From positions 2,821,501 to 2,885,500 of the forward strand of contig NZ_JAQOUE010000001.1 of assembly GCF_032191465.1 (NCBI RefSeq): 64,000 bases of DNA, written 5' to 3'. The notes under the pieces are model-generated. The model was given only the letters and a program-made list of their open reading frames with translations. It ran no database searches and was not told where the DNA came from. Below, piece after piece: positions 35,001 through 44,005 of the stretch (position 1 is its first letter; each line of letters starts with the position of its first letter). This DNA comes from Candidatus Nitronereus thalassa (lineage in GTDB: Bacteria > Nitrospirota > Nitrospiria > Nitrospirales > UBA8639). The translations under genes and the position numbers were made by a program.

Positions 35001-35368
35001 GTAATGGACATCGAGTTCCATTGATTTCCACGGGAAGGCAAGGGGAGGCCGTGGGAGCCGTGCGGTATCGAGCCTGGCAGCCTCCGACCTGTCTGCATCC
35101 CACGATTGGAGTTCATTCCCCTTTGGTGTTTGATGTATATGACACATGGTCGCAACGCGCGGTAGCAGGCTGTACGTATCATGTGGCGCATCCAGGCGGG
35201 CGAAATTTTGAGGACTATCCAATCAATGCCTACGCCGCTGAAAGCCGCCGTCTGTCTAGATTTTTTCCATTTGGGCATACCGGTGGGTCCTATGCTGAAC
35301 CTCAGGATGAAACACGGCCAGAATTTCCCTGTACGTTGGATTTACGGTGGACATCGAGTGGTGGGTGA
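32042..35368 (+). CDS. transglutaminase-like/DUF2126 protein
   Basis: 1108 residues, cytoplasmic. The N-terminal transglutaminase-like protease fold has a complete triad: Cys181 (NGSCRDSGW), His230 (DLHAWAEAY) and Asp246 (GMDPTSG). The remaining about 800 residues form the DUF2126 region (for example TIGGEPTFVAMDFPDAAEWN and GTCGGNHMVLGG). It is the first gene of a three-gene set with an ATP-grasp/alpha-E fusion and a smaller transglutaminase. Comparative genomics links such sets to ligation and trimming of an unknown peptide or amide product. AAGGA lies 8 bases before the ATG. Confidence 0.88.
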   Translation: MALHVALNHQTHYIYDRRVSMGPQVIRLRPAPHSRTPIVSYALKIEPKGYFLNWQQDPHGNYLARVVFPNPVKEFHIEVDLVADMVVHNPFDFFLEPHAETVPFEYDEVLEKDLRAYLETSASGPKVDAWVRQWKSISEERTVDFLVRLNQALQSQIQYIVRMEPGVQTPDETLMLGNGSCRDSGWLLVQILRQLGFAARFVSGYLIQLTPDEKSLDGPAGPEQDFTDLHAWAEAYLPGAGWIGMDPTSGLLAGEGHIPLAATPHPGSAAPLSGDVEPCTTDFSYAMSVQRILETPRVTKPYSAEQWHAINQCGQQLEQELVANDVRITIGGEPTFVAMDFPDAAEWNTEAMGPTKRKLATDLIFKLRDRFAPGGLVHFGQGKWYPGEQLPRWAFALYWREDGIPLWKDETLIAGMRAPGRGTLKEAEMLIEGIARRVEVTSEAITPAYEDPWHFLKEERKLPENLDPATNKLDDPMARTRLAQVFERGLGKPKGFVLPIQRWNARDGSRRWHSQPWSTRSKHLFLVPGDSPIGFRLPYSSLPHLDPREYPYIVPTDPFEERGQLPEVEPKRQPFLRGSQGQGEFPQQVMGQTGKDGSGQPVRAALTVESRDDQLWVFLPPVEMVEDYLDLVAAIEDTAAEMHHPVHLEGYTPPHDPRIKVLKVTPDPGVLEVNVQPAGSWSEMVDITMGLYEDAKASRLETEKFMLDGRHIGTCGGNHMVLGGATPKDSPFLRRPDLLRSLVAFWQRHPALSYVFSGLFIGPTSQAPRIDEARHDSLHELELAFQQVPLPGNGARPPAPWLVDRLFRNLLTDVTGNTHRTEICIDKLYSPDGPTGRLGLVEFRAFEMPPHAHMSLVQQLLLLAIAARFWKQPDEGKLVRWGTQLHDRFMLPHFLEEDLWDVLDDLNQQGYPIEKEWFAPHLEFRFPSYGEVSHGSLKLELRLALEPWHVLGEEGAPGGTVRYVDSSVERVQVRVSGITDSRYVVACNGHRVPLISTGRQGEAVGAVRYRAWQPPTCLHPTIGVHSPLVFDVYDTWSQRAVAGCTYHVAHPGGRNFEDYPINAYAAESRRLSRFFPFGHTGGSYAEPQDETRPEFPCTLDLRWTSSGG

Positions 35369-35435
35369 CATGGTTTATTACTTAGGCTGTTATGGGAGTT
35401 TCGCACGGTCATGAAATTTTACAAGGTTGCCACCC

Positions 35436-38027
35436 ATGAGTAGTATGAATTCTTCCCCTTTGCAAGATGAAGTTAGTTCAAAACCTTTGTCTATGAATAC
35501 CTATCTTCCAAATCCGGACGTTTTTGATGAGCTTGTAAGTTCTGATGGACAGATTCGCCCTCATTGGCAAGATCTCTTGAACCACTTTAGTTCGTTGACT
35601 GAACTAGAAGTTCGTCATGCCCGGGAAACGGCGGCCCGCATTCTTCATGAAAACGGGGTGACGTATCTGGCGCAGGATGGAACGCAGAAAACGGGACGAC
35701 CGTGGCAGTTGGATTTATTTCCGTTATTAATCAACCCGACCGAATGGAAATTCTTAGAAGAAGGACTCATTCAGCGCGCGCATGTGTTGAATAATATTCT
35801 CGTCGATTTGTACGGGCTTCAGCGGCTCATTAAGGAAAAAAAGATCCCTGCTGCGTTGGTCTACGGAAACCCACAGTTTCTACCGGCCTGCCATGGGAAT
35901 CCAGTTCAAAACGGAACTTACCTACATTTTCTGGCGTTTGATTTGGCGAGATCTCCCAGTGGACAGTGGTGGGTATTGCGGGACAAGGCCGAAGCGCCTT
36001 CGGGGGTTGGCTATGCCCTGGAAAATCGGTTAGTTGTTTCCCGGTCCATGCCGACGTTGTTATCTCAACAAGCGATCCAACCGTTGAGTTCCTTTTTCCA
36101 GTCCTTCAGCGAGGACTTTTTACAAATGTCGAATCGAGAGGATCCAAGAGCCGTGGTGTTGGCTCCTGGGCCTCAGCACGCGGTGTATTTTGAACATGCC
36201 TACCTCGCGCGGTTTTTGGGGTATCCCTTAGTCGAGGGCTCGGATCTTACGGTTCGTGACGATCGGTTGTTTCTCAAAACCGTGGAAGGGTTAAAGTCAA
36301 TCGATTTGGTGTTGCGCCGGATTCATTCGGATTTCTGCGACCCACTGGAGCTAAAGACGAATTCGGCGTTGGGTGTTCCTGGGTTGCTTCAAGCGGTCCA
36401 TGCTGGTCATGTCACTATAGCGAATGCCTTGGGTAGTGGGTTGGTGGAAAGTGAAGCCTTGTTGAGTTTTCTTCCTGGCCTTTCTCAGTCCCTAATAGGT
36501 GAAGAACTGAAAATCCCGAGTGTGGCGACCTGGTGGTGTGGACAGGAAAAGGAGCGACAATATGTCTTGGACAATCTAGACCGTTTACTGATTCGCAAGG
36601 TGTTGGCGCAGAGCGAAGGGGGTGTGCATCAGCACACGTCTTATATTGGCCCTGATTTGTCCTCGGATAAATTGAGTGAATTGCGACAGGCAATTCATCG
36701 CAAGGGATTTCAATTTGTCGGACGCGAAATCGTGTCTCCCTCGACGACCCCTTTCTGGTCGGACCAGCATACCTTCACCCCAGTCCCCATGACATTGCGG
36801 GTGTATTTGACGGCCACGGCCAATGGGTATCGGATCATGCCAGGTGGACTTGCCCGCGTGTCGGTGAAGTCTGATCCCCGAGGGCATTGGCATGAACCCG
36901 GAGACTTTAGTAAAGATGTGTGGGTTCTCCGGAACGATCCGTTGGAAAAATCTTCGGTGGTGGTACAACCCCATTTGGCTGTTCAATTAAAAAGGGGCGG
37001 CCGTGATTTGCCGAGCCGCACCGCCGATAATGTGTTTTGGTTTGGGCGATATGTCGAACGAGCTGAGGGGGCGGTCCGGTTGTTGAGAAGTCTCGTCTCT
37101 CGAATCAGCGGGGAAGCAGGATTAAGCCCGGATTCAGAAATTGTGCGACGATTGATTTCGTTGCTGTTGTTTAAAGAGCAAGTGTCCCAACGAAAAGCTA
37201 AGCGGGCACTGGAGGGTGGACCGCTAGTCGTGAGGCGGGAATTATGGGCCTTGCTGTTTGACCTGGATTCCCCCGATGGCCTCTCGCAAGTGTTGGGCAA
37301 TGTCCATCGTACGGCTGAGCCATTGCGACACCGATTGTCGTTGGATACGTGGCAGATTCTCATGGAGTTGGCCACCATCCCGCGAACCTGGAGTCAACGC
37401 CATGGCCAAAGTTTAGATGAAGCGCTTCGCCTCCTGAGCCGTATGGTCCATCATTTGGCTGCACTCAATGGCATGATCCTGGAAAATATGACGCGCAGTT
37501 ATGCTTGGCGGTTTCTGGATATGGGGCGGCGATTGGAACGGATGCGCGATACCACCAAACTGATTCGGCATCTTTCCACACGAGGAAATTCCGAAACGAC
37601 GGAGGCCTTGAGTCTCTTGTTGGAATTAGCCGATGGATCGTTGACCTATCGGACGCGGTACCGGTCTGAGCCGAATCTCGCCTCGGTGATGGATTTGTTG
37701 TTGATCGATGATACCAACCCTCGGTCAGTGCTTTTTCAATTGTTGAATGTCGAGGAACATCTGCATGCGTTGCCCCGCGATAGTTCACAAGCCACATTGC
37801 CGCCGGCGGAACGTTTGGTGACTCGGATGATTGCGGACCTTCGTTTGGCGGATGTGATGGTCTTGGTGCAAGGTCATAAGAGTGGAGTCAGGGGAGGATT
37901 GGATCGTACCGTTAGAAATTTGGAGAGCGGGGTGCATGAGTTATCGGATATCGTCGCTTTGACCTACTTTAGTCATGCCTTGCCCCAACAAATTTCCGGT
38001 CCTCATTGGTTGAAGGCCATGTCATGA
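35436..38027 (+). CDS. circularly permuted ATP-grasp / alpha-E fusion
   Basis: About 863 residues from ATG 35436 (TTG 35427 also possible). The N-terminal about 520 residues are a circularly permuted ATP-grasp domain (DUF404/DUF407) with GRPWQLDLFPLLI and LVLRRIHSDFCDPLEL. The C-terminal about 320 residues are an alpha-E domain (DUF403), recognised by DNVFWFGRYVERAE. In many bacteria these are separate genes; here they are fused. The ATP-grasp fold predicts an ATP-dependent carboxylate-amine ligase, substrate unknown. The stop overlaps the ATG of the next gene as ATGA (38024-38027), indicating translational coupling. Confidence 0.88.
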   Translation: MSSMNSSPLQDEVSSKPLSMNTYLPNPDVFDELVSSDGQIRPHWQDLLNHFSSLTELEVRHARETAARILHENGVTYLAQDGTQKTGRPWQLDLFPLLINPTEWKFLEEGLIQRAHVLNNILVDLYGLQRLIKEKKIPAALVYGNPQFLPACHGNPVQNGTYLHFLAFDLARSPSGQWWVLRDKAEAPSGVGYALENRLVVSRSMPTLLSQQAIQPLSSFFQSFSEDFLQMSNREDPRAVVLAPGPQHAVYFEHAYLARFLGYPLVEGSDLTVRDDRLFLKTVEGLKSIDLVLRRIHSDFCDPLELKTNSALGVPGLLQAVHAGHVTIANALGSGLVESEALLSFLPGLSQSLIGEELKIPSVATWWCGQEKERQYVLDNLDRLLIRKVLAQSEGGVHQHTSYIGPDLSSDKLSELRQAIHRKGFQFVGREIVSPSTTPFWSDQHTFTPVPMTLRVYLTATANGYRIMPGGLARVSVKSDPRGHWHEPGDFSKDVWVLRNDPLEKSSVVVQPHLAVQLKRGGRDLPSRTADNVFWFGRYVERAEGAVRLLRSLVSRISGEAGLSPDSEIVRRLISLLLFKEQVSQRKAKRALEGGPLVVRRELWALLFDLDSPDGLSQVLGNVHRTAEPLRHRLSLDTWQILMELATIPRTWSQRHGQSLDEALRLLSRMVHHLAALNGMILENMTRSYAWRFLDMGRRLERMRDTTKLIRHLSTRGNSETTEALSLLLELADGSLTYRTRYRSEPNLASVMDLLLIDDTNPRSVLFQLLNVEEHLHALPRDSSQATLPPAERLVTRMIADLRLADVMVLVQGHKSGVRGGLDRTVRNLESGVHELSDIVALTYFSHALPQQISGPHWLKAMS

Positions 38028-38905
38028 AATTTTCCATCAACCATCGAACTACCTTCAGCTATTCCCAACCTGTGTCCATTTCCCATCATGTATTACATCT
38101 GACGCCGCGGGCCCTTCCCTATCAGTTTTGTGAGCGGTCAGGAGTGATCATCGATCCGGCTCCGTCCGTGCGATCAGAAAGCCTGGATTATTTCGGTAAT
38201 CCCGTCACGCATCTGACGGTTCAAGTTCCGCATCCCAAACTGGAGGTCCATGCCAACGCCCAAGTCGACGTGACCACTCCCGTCCTGCCCGAGCTGGATC
38301 AAAGTCCGGCATGGGAAGAGGTGCGGCGGCAGGTTGAGGAAGCTGAGGACTTTGAACGTCGGGATGCCTATCAATTTACATTTGACTCCCCGTATATCCT
38401 CGGGAACGAAGAAACCTTTGAGTTGGGGAAAGAATGTTTTCCGCCTGGGCGGCCATTCCTCTCAGGGGTGATGGAATTAACCACTCGAATTTTCCAAGAT
38501 TTCACGTATGAAGGGGGCGTGACGGATGTCTCCACGCCGATCAAGGAAATCCTGAAAACACGGAAAGGAGTATGTCAGGATTTTGCACATTTGCAAATCG
38601 CTTGCTTAAGAAGTTTGGGGCTTCCGGCCCGATATGTCAGTGGCTACTTGCTGACTCATCCACCGGAAGGCAAAGAAAAATTGGTAGGGTCGGATGCCTC
38701 GCATGCCTGGCTGTCTACCTGGTGTCCCGGCATCGGTTGGGTGGATTTTGATCCGACCAACAATCTCATTCCTAGAGGTGAACACATTACCTTGGCTTGG
38801 GGGCGGGATTATGGAGATGTCAGCCCCATCAATGGATTCATGATCGGCGGTGGGGAGCATACCTTAGCCGTGGCCGTCGATGTGGCGCCCCTTGATGGGA
38901 ACTAA
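38024..38905 (+). CDS. transglutaminase-like cysteine protease
   Basis: 293 residues. N-terminal beta domain typical of bacterial transglutaminase-like proteins, then the catalytic core with Cys184 (KGVCQDFAH), His227 (SHAWL) and Asp243 (DFDPTNN). The start at 38024 is chosen because of the 4-bp ATGA overlap with the ATP-grasp gene; the frame is open 18 bases further upstream. Third member of the ligase/protease set; it may cleave or transfer the amide bonds made by the ATP-grasp enzyme (inference). Confidence 0.9.
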   Translation: MKFSINHRTTFSYSQPVSISHHVLHLTPRALPYQFCERSGVIIDPAPSVRSESLDYFGNPVTHLTVQVPHPKLEVHANAQVDVTTPVLPELDQSPAWEEVRRQVEEAEDFERRDAYQFTFDSPYILGNEETFELGKECFPPGRPFLSGVMELTTRIFQDFTYEGGVTDVSTPIKEILKTRKGVCQDFAHLQIACLRSLGLPARYVSGYLLTHPPEGKEKLVGSDASHAWLSTWCPGIGWVDFDPTNNLIPRGEHITLAWGRDYGDVSPINGFMIGGGEHTLAVAVDVAPLDGN

Positions 38906-38926
38906 CACCTCTCTTCTTTTGGTTCT

Positions 38927-39337
38927 CTATAAATGATTCTTCCACAGCCGTTCCATCTGCAAATACATGAAGGAAGCGGTCCAGGTAATCATCACGAGTC
39001 CGGTTAAGGCTTCCATTCCGGTGACAAATCGCAGCGGTCCACTTGGGGTAATGTCACCGAAACCCAAGGTCGTGTAGGTTACATAAGAATAATACCCACA
39101 TTCCTGGATATCATGAGCAAATTCTCCGCCAAGGGTTCCGGCCTGTCCTGATTGAATCAGCACATAGTAGCCCATTGCAAACAGCCAAATCTCTACTACA
39201 TGAGCCATCAGCGCACCGATAACACCAAAGGCAACCAATCGCCGAGGCCGCATTTTCACCTGGCCCATAAGCTTAGCGATGGTATAGAGCGCTTCATAGT
39301 GGATTACGACGGAAAGACCCACTAAAAGAATGGTCAT
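38927..39337 (-). CDS. two-helix potassium channel protein
   Basis: 136 residues with hydrophobic helices at about 1-22, 35-60 and 105-125. A pore loop with the K+ selectivity sequence TTLGFGDITPSG lies near residues 88-99. It resembles minimal ion-channel (two-pore-domain type) proteins without a cytoplasmic regulatory domain. It converges on the transglutaminase operon. Confidence 0.85.
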   Translation of the reverse strand: MTILLVGLSVVIHYEALYTIAKLMGQVKMRPRRLVAFGVIGALMAHVVEIWLFAMGYYVLIQSGQAGTLGGEFAHDIQECGYYSYVTYTTLGFGDITPSGPLRFVTGMEALTGLVMITWTASFMYLQMERLWKNHL

Positions 39338-39410
39338 GAGCAGGGCGAGGAATATGGCAATACCTGTATGTTTTCTAAAATGGATAGTTGGTGACGATCA
39401 TAAGTCTTGG

Positions 39411-40262
39411 CTAATGTCTGACGCGAACCAACAGGTTATCAATCAACCGAACTTTCCCTAATCGTATCGCTCCGAGGAGTACCACTTTCCCTTCCACCTG
39501 TTTCAGGGGTTCAAGCGTCATTGCGTCGCAGCAGACAAGGTAGTCAACCGAAATACCGTGATGAGTATTTACAACGCGGTGCATGGTTTGGCAGATGTCT
39601 TTGTTCGTGTATTTTCCCTTGGCAATGGCCTGTTTGCCTGCGGATAAGGCTTGATACAACAGTTTCGCTTGTTGGCGTTGTAAAGGCGTTAAGTATTGAT
39701 TCCGTGAACTCAGCGCAAGCCCGTCAGTATCCCGAATCGTGGGGCAAAGGATGATCTTAGTGGTTAATTCAAGGTCTTTGACTAATTGCTGAATCACCAC
39801 ACATTGTTGATAGTCTTTTTGGCCAAAAAACGTGTGCGTCGGACGTGCCAAGTTTAAGAGTTTAGTAACAATGGTGGTGACGCCTTGAAAATGAGACGGC
39901 CGAGATTCCCCTTCCCACCGTTTCGAGAGGACACCTACCGTGACGGTAGTTTGAAACCGTAGAGGAAAGAGTGCGGCTAATTGTGGAGCGAATACTACAT
40001 CGACGCGTTCCTCTTCACAGATTTTGAGGTCTCGAATGAGATCGCGAGGATAATGCCGGTAATCTTCCTTTGGGCCGAATTGGAGGGGATTGACAAAAAT
40101 GCTCACCACAACGGTCTCGCAGGTTTCACGAGCCCTTTGAATTAACGATCGATGGCCGGCATGCAAAGCCCCCATGGTCGGAACAAATCCTAGAGAAGTC
40201 TTGCGGGAATCTTGTTGCCGCCGCCATGTTCGAAAGGCTTGAATTGTTCGGATCGTACGCAT
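39411..40262 (-). CDS. panC: pantothenate synthetase
   Basis: 283 residues. It joins pantoate and beta-alanine using ATP, the last step of vitamin B5 synthesis. Motifs: PTMGALHAGHRSLI (HIGH-like, residues about 28-41), SIFVNPLQFGP and FFGQKDYQQ, with LSSRNQYL later. The ATG directly abuts the folK stop, so the two vitamin genes are co-transcribed. Confidence 0.95.
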   Translation of the reverse strand: MRTIRTIQAFRTWRRQQDSRKTSLGFVPTMGALHAGHRSLIQRARETCETVVVSIFVNPLQFGPKEDYRHYPRDLIRDLKICEEERVDVVFAPQLAALFPLRFQTTVTVGVLSKRWEGESRPSHFQGVTTIVTKLLNLARPTHTFFGQKDYQQCVVIQQLVKDLELTTKIILCPTIRDTDGLALSSRNQYLTPLQRQQAKLLYQALSAGKQAIAKGKYTNKDICQTMHRVVNTHHGISVDYLVCCDAMTLEPLKQVEGKVVLLGAIRLGKVRLIDNLLVRVRH

Positions 40263-40820
40263 TTAGTTTGTCGGTGGAGGGGAGCACGATGGGCCGATGC
40301 GGTAATGTGCCCCGGGAGTGAGGTCGAGTTTTCGAACCTGATGGGAATCCTTTAGTTGATCAAGCAAAACCTGAATGGTTTGTTGTTGTTGAGGATGCAC
40401 GAAGTCGGGATCGAGCTCGGCCAGTGGGATTAAGACAAACCGGCGTTGGTGAAGGCGTGGATGGGGAATGGTCAAGGGTGGTGTATTGATGATACGTTGA
40501 CCAAAAAACAACAGGTCTAAATCAATGGTGCGGGGTTCATTCTGATCGTGGGAGTCACGTCCGAGGCTGCGTTCGGTTTCTTGGCAAATTTCCAATAACC
40601 GTTCCGGAGACAGTTGGGTCTCAATCCGTACAACACCATTATAAAACCAAGTGTCGTTTGGATGTTGTGGCATATCGACGGGTTCCGTCTCGTAATAGGA
40701 AGAGGTGCCGGTGACCTGGGAATGAGGAAGCAAACCCATTAACGCGATGGCACGGTCGCAAAAGTCTTGTCGATTTCCACGATTAGAGCCAAATGCAATA
40801 AAGGCAGTTTCGGTAGCCAT
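40263..40820 (-). CDS. folK: hydroxymethyl-dihydropterin pyrophosphokinase
   Basis: 185 residues. It transfers pyrophosphate to 6-hydroxymethyl-7,8-dihydropterin in folate synthesis. Family motifs: AFGSNRGNR near the start, TSSYYETEPV, FYNGVVRIET, and RTIDLDLLFFG with IPHPRLHQRRFVL. It is followed with no gap by panC; pabB and pabC for the other folate branch lie at 51.5-54 kb. Confidence 0.94.
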   Translation of the reverse strand: MATETAFIAFGSNRGNRQDFCDRAIALMGLLPHSQVTGTSSYYETEPVDMPQHPNDTWFYNGVVRIETQLSPERLLEICQETERSLGRDSHDQNEPRTIDLDLLFFGQRIINTPPLTIPHPRLHQRRFVLIPLAELDPDFVHPQQQQTIQVLLDQLKDSHQVRKLDLTPGAHYRIGPSCSPPPTN

Positions 40821-40890
40821 GATTGTAGTGATGCGTTCTCGGGGTCTCCGTTTTAAGAAGGGGGTGAGGGAAATTTTCCTACTCCATTCA

Positions 40891-42066
40891 TTACCACCCG
40901 ATTTTCTTCATTCGGTCCACGGCTTCGGCCAATCGATCCTTGGTGGTGGTAATGGTCATGCGAATGTACCCTTCGCCTGGAGCGCCGAACCCGTTTCCGG
41001 GCGTGGTGACGATGCCTGCCTTTTCCAAAAGATGCGCGGTGAATGAGGCGGATGTATAGCCTTTGGGGACCTCAATCCATACGTAAAACGCAGCCGCTGG
41101 AGTTTCAAACTGCAGCCCAAGATTTTTGAGTCCGGCCACTAACACATCACGACGTTCTTGATAAATGGCTCGCAGGCCGTCGGTGAGTTGGTCGTCGGAT
41201 TCCAGGGCGGTGATTCCGGCTTCCTGGATGGCCTGGAATTGCCCCGAATCCATATTGCTTTTGATTTGGGCCAAACCTGCAATCACTTCCGCTCGTCCCA
41301 CGGCAAAGCCAATTCGCCAGCCAGTCATGTTGAAGGTTTTGGACAAGGAATGAAATTCAACTCCCACATCCATGGCACCTTCTGCTTCCAAAAAGCTCGA
41401 TGGCCGTTTGCCGTCATAATAAATTTCAGAGTAGGCCGCATCGTGACAGATAATAATGTGGTGCTCTTTGGCAAAATCCACCACACGGTTGAAAAATGGC
41501 TTGTCCGCAATCACCGACGTGGGATTGTTCGGCGAATTTAAAAACATCAATTTGGCTTTTTTGAGGATGTCCTTGGGAATGGCACCAAGATCTGGAAGAA
41601 ACTTGTTCTGTTTTGTCAGCGCCATTTCATGCATTGTTCCTCCGGCAAAACTCGTGGCGACCGGATACACCGGATATCCAGGACTTGGCACGAGCACGAC
41701 ATCGCCAGGATCGATAAACGCCAGGGGCACATGCCCAATCCCTTCCTTTGACCCGATAAGTGTCACGACCTCAGTCTTCGGATCTGCCGTGACATTGAAA
41801 CGCCGCTTGTACCAGTCCGCGACGGCAGTGCGGAAGGACAACATGCCACTCGAGGAAGGGTACTGGTGATGCTGAGGTTTAGTCACCGCTTCCTGCATAG
41901 CCTTGATGATAGGTTCAGGCGTGGGTAGGTCAGGATCGCCGATGCCTAAATTGATAATATCCACGCCACGAGCCACGGCGGCTTGTTTCATGTCATCGAT
42001 GGCCTTAAACAAATATGGGGGCAAGGTTTTAATTCGTTGGGCATAGGAAATAGGAAAACCGCTCAT
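40891..42066 (-). CDS. dapL: LL-diaminopimelate aminotransferase
   Basis: 391 residues, fold type I PLP aminotransferase. It makes LL-diaminopimelate directly from tetrahydrodipicolinate for lysine and peptidoglycan. Features: INLGIGDPDLPTP near residue 40, SPNNPTS, and the PLP lysine in SLSKTFNMTGWRIGFA. Other class I aminotransferases share these motifs; the overall match to the DapL/AlaC group favours dapL but the substrate is not proven by sequence. Confidence 0.85.
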   Translation of the reverse strand: MSGFPISYAQRIKTLPPYLFKAIDDMKQAAVARGVDIINLGIGDPDLPTPEPIIKAMQEAVTKPQHHQYPSSSGMLSFRTAVADWYKRRFNVTADPKTEVVTLIGSKEGIGHVPLAFIDPGDVVLVPSPGYPVYPVATSFAGGTMHEMALTKQNKFLPDLGAIPKDILKKAKLMFLNSPNNPTSVIADKPFFNRVVDFAKEHHIIICHDAAYSEIYYDGKRPSSFLEAEGAMDVGVEFHSLSKTFNMTGWRIGFAVGRAEVIAGLAQIKSNMDSGQFQAIQEAGITALESDDQLTDGLRAIYQERRDVLVAGLKNLGLQFETPAAAFYVWIEVPKGYTSASFTAHLLEKAGIVTTPGNGFGAPGEGYIRMTITTTKDRLAEAVDRMKKIGW

Positions 42067-42275
42067 TCCAATCGACTCCTTGTTAAGTATTAGTCTAAAG
42101 AAAGTACCGCGAATCGTTGATGAATCGAAGAACGGTAACGTTACTGTACTAGTGGGGTGGGGATCAAGGATGAGGCGAAGGAATTGGTTTTATGTGGGCG
42201 CGAAAGCCTACATAGAATAAATTTAAAACTGGGTTTCCAATTAAAAATGTCGGGAACGACTGAAGGGATAAGATG

Positions 42276-42956
42276 TTAGACAGTAGTAATGTGGGCAATC
42301 AAACGATCAGCTAATTCATGCGATTGTGGCAGGACTCGCGAAGCGGCTTCCAACAACGCCTTCGTCGTCGTTCCTACCTTTTGAACATCACTCGCGCATT
42401 CGCGACACAAGGCTTCCACTCCCTCTCTCTCTAATTCCAAATGAAACAATAACCCATATGCGTGTTCCCCATACCGAAACGCCTGAACTGGGAAGTGCTC
42501 TGACGATGCCAGCAAGATGGCACCCGATGGCAAGGTCAGCCCTTCGCCATGCCATTGAAAAACCTCTAATGTATGGGGGAATGCTCCAAAGACCGGATCA
42601 ATATCTTCCTCCACGGTCAGTACGATGGGTGTGGGACCGATTTCCAGACGAGCCCCCGGCTTAACGGATCCCCCCAGGGCTGTGGCCATCAATTGGGAGC
42701 CAAGGCAAACCCCTAAGACCGGAATGCCGGAATCGATTGCCCGTCGAATAAATTCCAATTCTTTCTTGATCCACGGATCGGGATCATTGACCGACATGGG
42801 ACCGCCCATGATGAGGAGCAAATCAGGAAAATTTTGAGGAATTCCCTCAGAGGGTACAAGAATTTTTTTAATACTGAATCCGTATCTTTCTAAACATGAT
42901 TGAAATTTTCCTGGCCCTTCAAAGGGAACATGTTGCAAGCAGATTGCTGTTTTCAT
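42276..42956 (-). CDS. class I glutamine amidotransferase-like protein
   Basis: 226 residues. Nucleophile Cys84 lies in GVCLGSQLMA, oxyanion glycines in IMGGPMSV, and the His-Glu pair probably in LLFHLELE. It resembles stand-alone GMP-synthase-like amidotransferases (YfeJ/GuaA-type) with no synthetase domain. The acceptor is unknown. Next to a SAM methyltransferase on the same strand. Confidence 0.85.
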   Translation of the reverse strand: MKTAICLQHVPFEGPGKFQSCLERYGFSIKKILVPSEGIPQNFPDLLLIMGGPMSVNDPDPWIKKELEFIRRAIDSGIPVLGVCLGSQLMATALGGSVKPGARLEIGPTPIVLTVEEDIDPVFGAFPHTLEVFQWHGEGLTLPSGAILLASSEHFPVQAFRYGEHAYGLLFHLELEREGVEALCRECASDVQKVGTTTKALLEAASRVLPQSHELADRLIAHITTV

Positions 42957-43004
42957 TGGGGCTGGGAGACGATGGGGTTCAGAAAGAGAAAGGGGATGGG
43001 GCGA

Positions 43005-43661
43005 CTACGAGAGGGCATGGCCATTTTTGGCATTCACGCATTCGACGAGATACCAATATCGTAACGGATTCATCTTTTCTTTTTTGGTCACTTGGAGAGT
43101 GGTGCCTTCAAGCACGTGATGCAAGGAAAGGTCGGTGCGAAATCCAATTCTTTGACACATGGGAGAGATGAGTTTTTCGACGGCGGCGATGAATTTATTG
43201 CCATTGCTGAAGTGGTTCAGCATTACAATGCGTCCACCTGGCCGGCAGACGCGAATCATTTCAGAGACGACTTGGCGGTAATCCGGAACGGCCGTCACCA
43301 CGTAAGCCGCCATGACGATATCAAACGAATTATCCTCAAAATCCATTTGGCCGGCATTCATTCGCTGAAGTGTGACATGGGACAGTCGATGCTCCTTGAT
43401 CCGATCCTGGGCCACTTTCAACATGCCTTCGGAAAGGTCAATTCCGGTGATTTTGCAATGGGAGGGATACAGGGGGAGGGCCATCCCTGTGCCGACACCG
43501 ACTTCCAGCACTTCGTCGTCCGGTGCGATCCGTAACCCTCGGACTGCGGCTTCTCGTGACTGGTCAAAGGCTTTCCCGAATGTTTTGTCATACACCGAAG
43601 AATAGTTGGTGTAGACCCGTTCAAGGCTCTCCAGGTTCATGGTGACTTCTTGTTGAGACAT
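43005..43661 (-). CDS. SAM-dependent methyltransferase (phospholipid methyltransferase-like)
   Basis: 218 residues from ATG 43661, with GGGAG 5 bases upstream; a GTG 12 bases earlier is the alternative. SAM-binding motif LEVGVGTGMALPLYP, acidic GIDLSEGML, then AGQMDFEDNSFDIVMAAYV. The pattern is that of UbiE/PmtA-like methyltransferases; phosphatidylethanolamine N-methylation is a reasonable guess, not shown. Confidence 0.82.
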   Translation of the reverse strand: MSQQEVTMNLESLERVYTNYSSVYDKTFGKAFDQSREAAVRGLRIAPDDEVLEVGVGTGMALPLYPSHCKITGIDLSEGMLKVAQDRIKEHRLSHVTLQRMNAGQMDFEDNSFDIVMAAYVVTAVPDYRQVVSEMIRVCRPGGRIVMLNHFSNGNKFIAAVEKLISPMCQRIGFRTDLSLHHVLEGTTLQVTKKEKMNPLRYWYLVECVNAKNGHALS

Positions 43662-44005
43662 GCAGACTCCCACACACGGCCCTTGCTCATTTGAGTCTTG
43701 GTCCGGTCACGGTTAAAATAATGTGGAGAAGAAAGGCGGAACCTATTGATCTGCTGAGCTTTTTGAGGGACCACCTAAGCAAAATGCGGAGCTACTCTAA
43801 CCGACTTCATTTTGGGAGTCAAATTAAAGAGTGAGCGGTATCGCACGGACAGAGAAAGTGTTCTTTATGGAAATTGAATCCTTGGGAGTTTGAAAAGGAA
43901 GAGGGGACTTTCTTACAATCTTTTTCCTCGGAAGAAATGCTATTATTCGTTCATCGTGGATCGTTACATTGGCCTCATAACTTTCAGGATCAAAGGAGGA
44001 GACTC
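43662..44005. other. intergenic between divergent genes
   Basis: 344 bp. It should contain promoters for the methyltransferase (minus) and the secreted protein (plus). An open frame back to 43874 exists but AAAGGAGGAG at 43992-44001 fixes the downstream gene start. No dyad or RNA was recognised. Confidence 0.45.
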
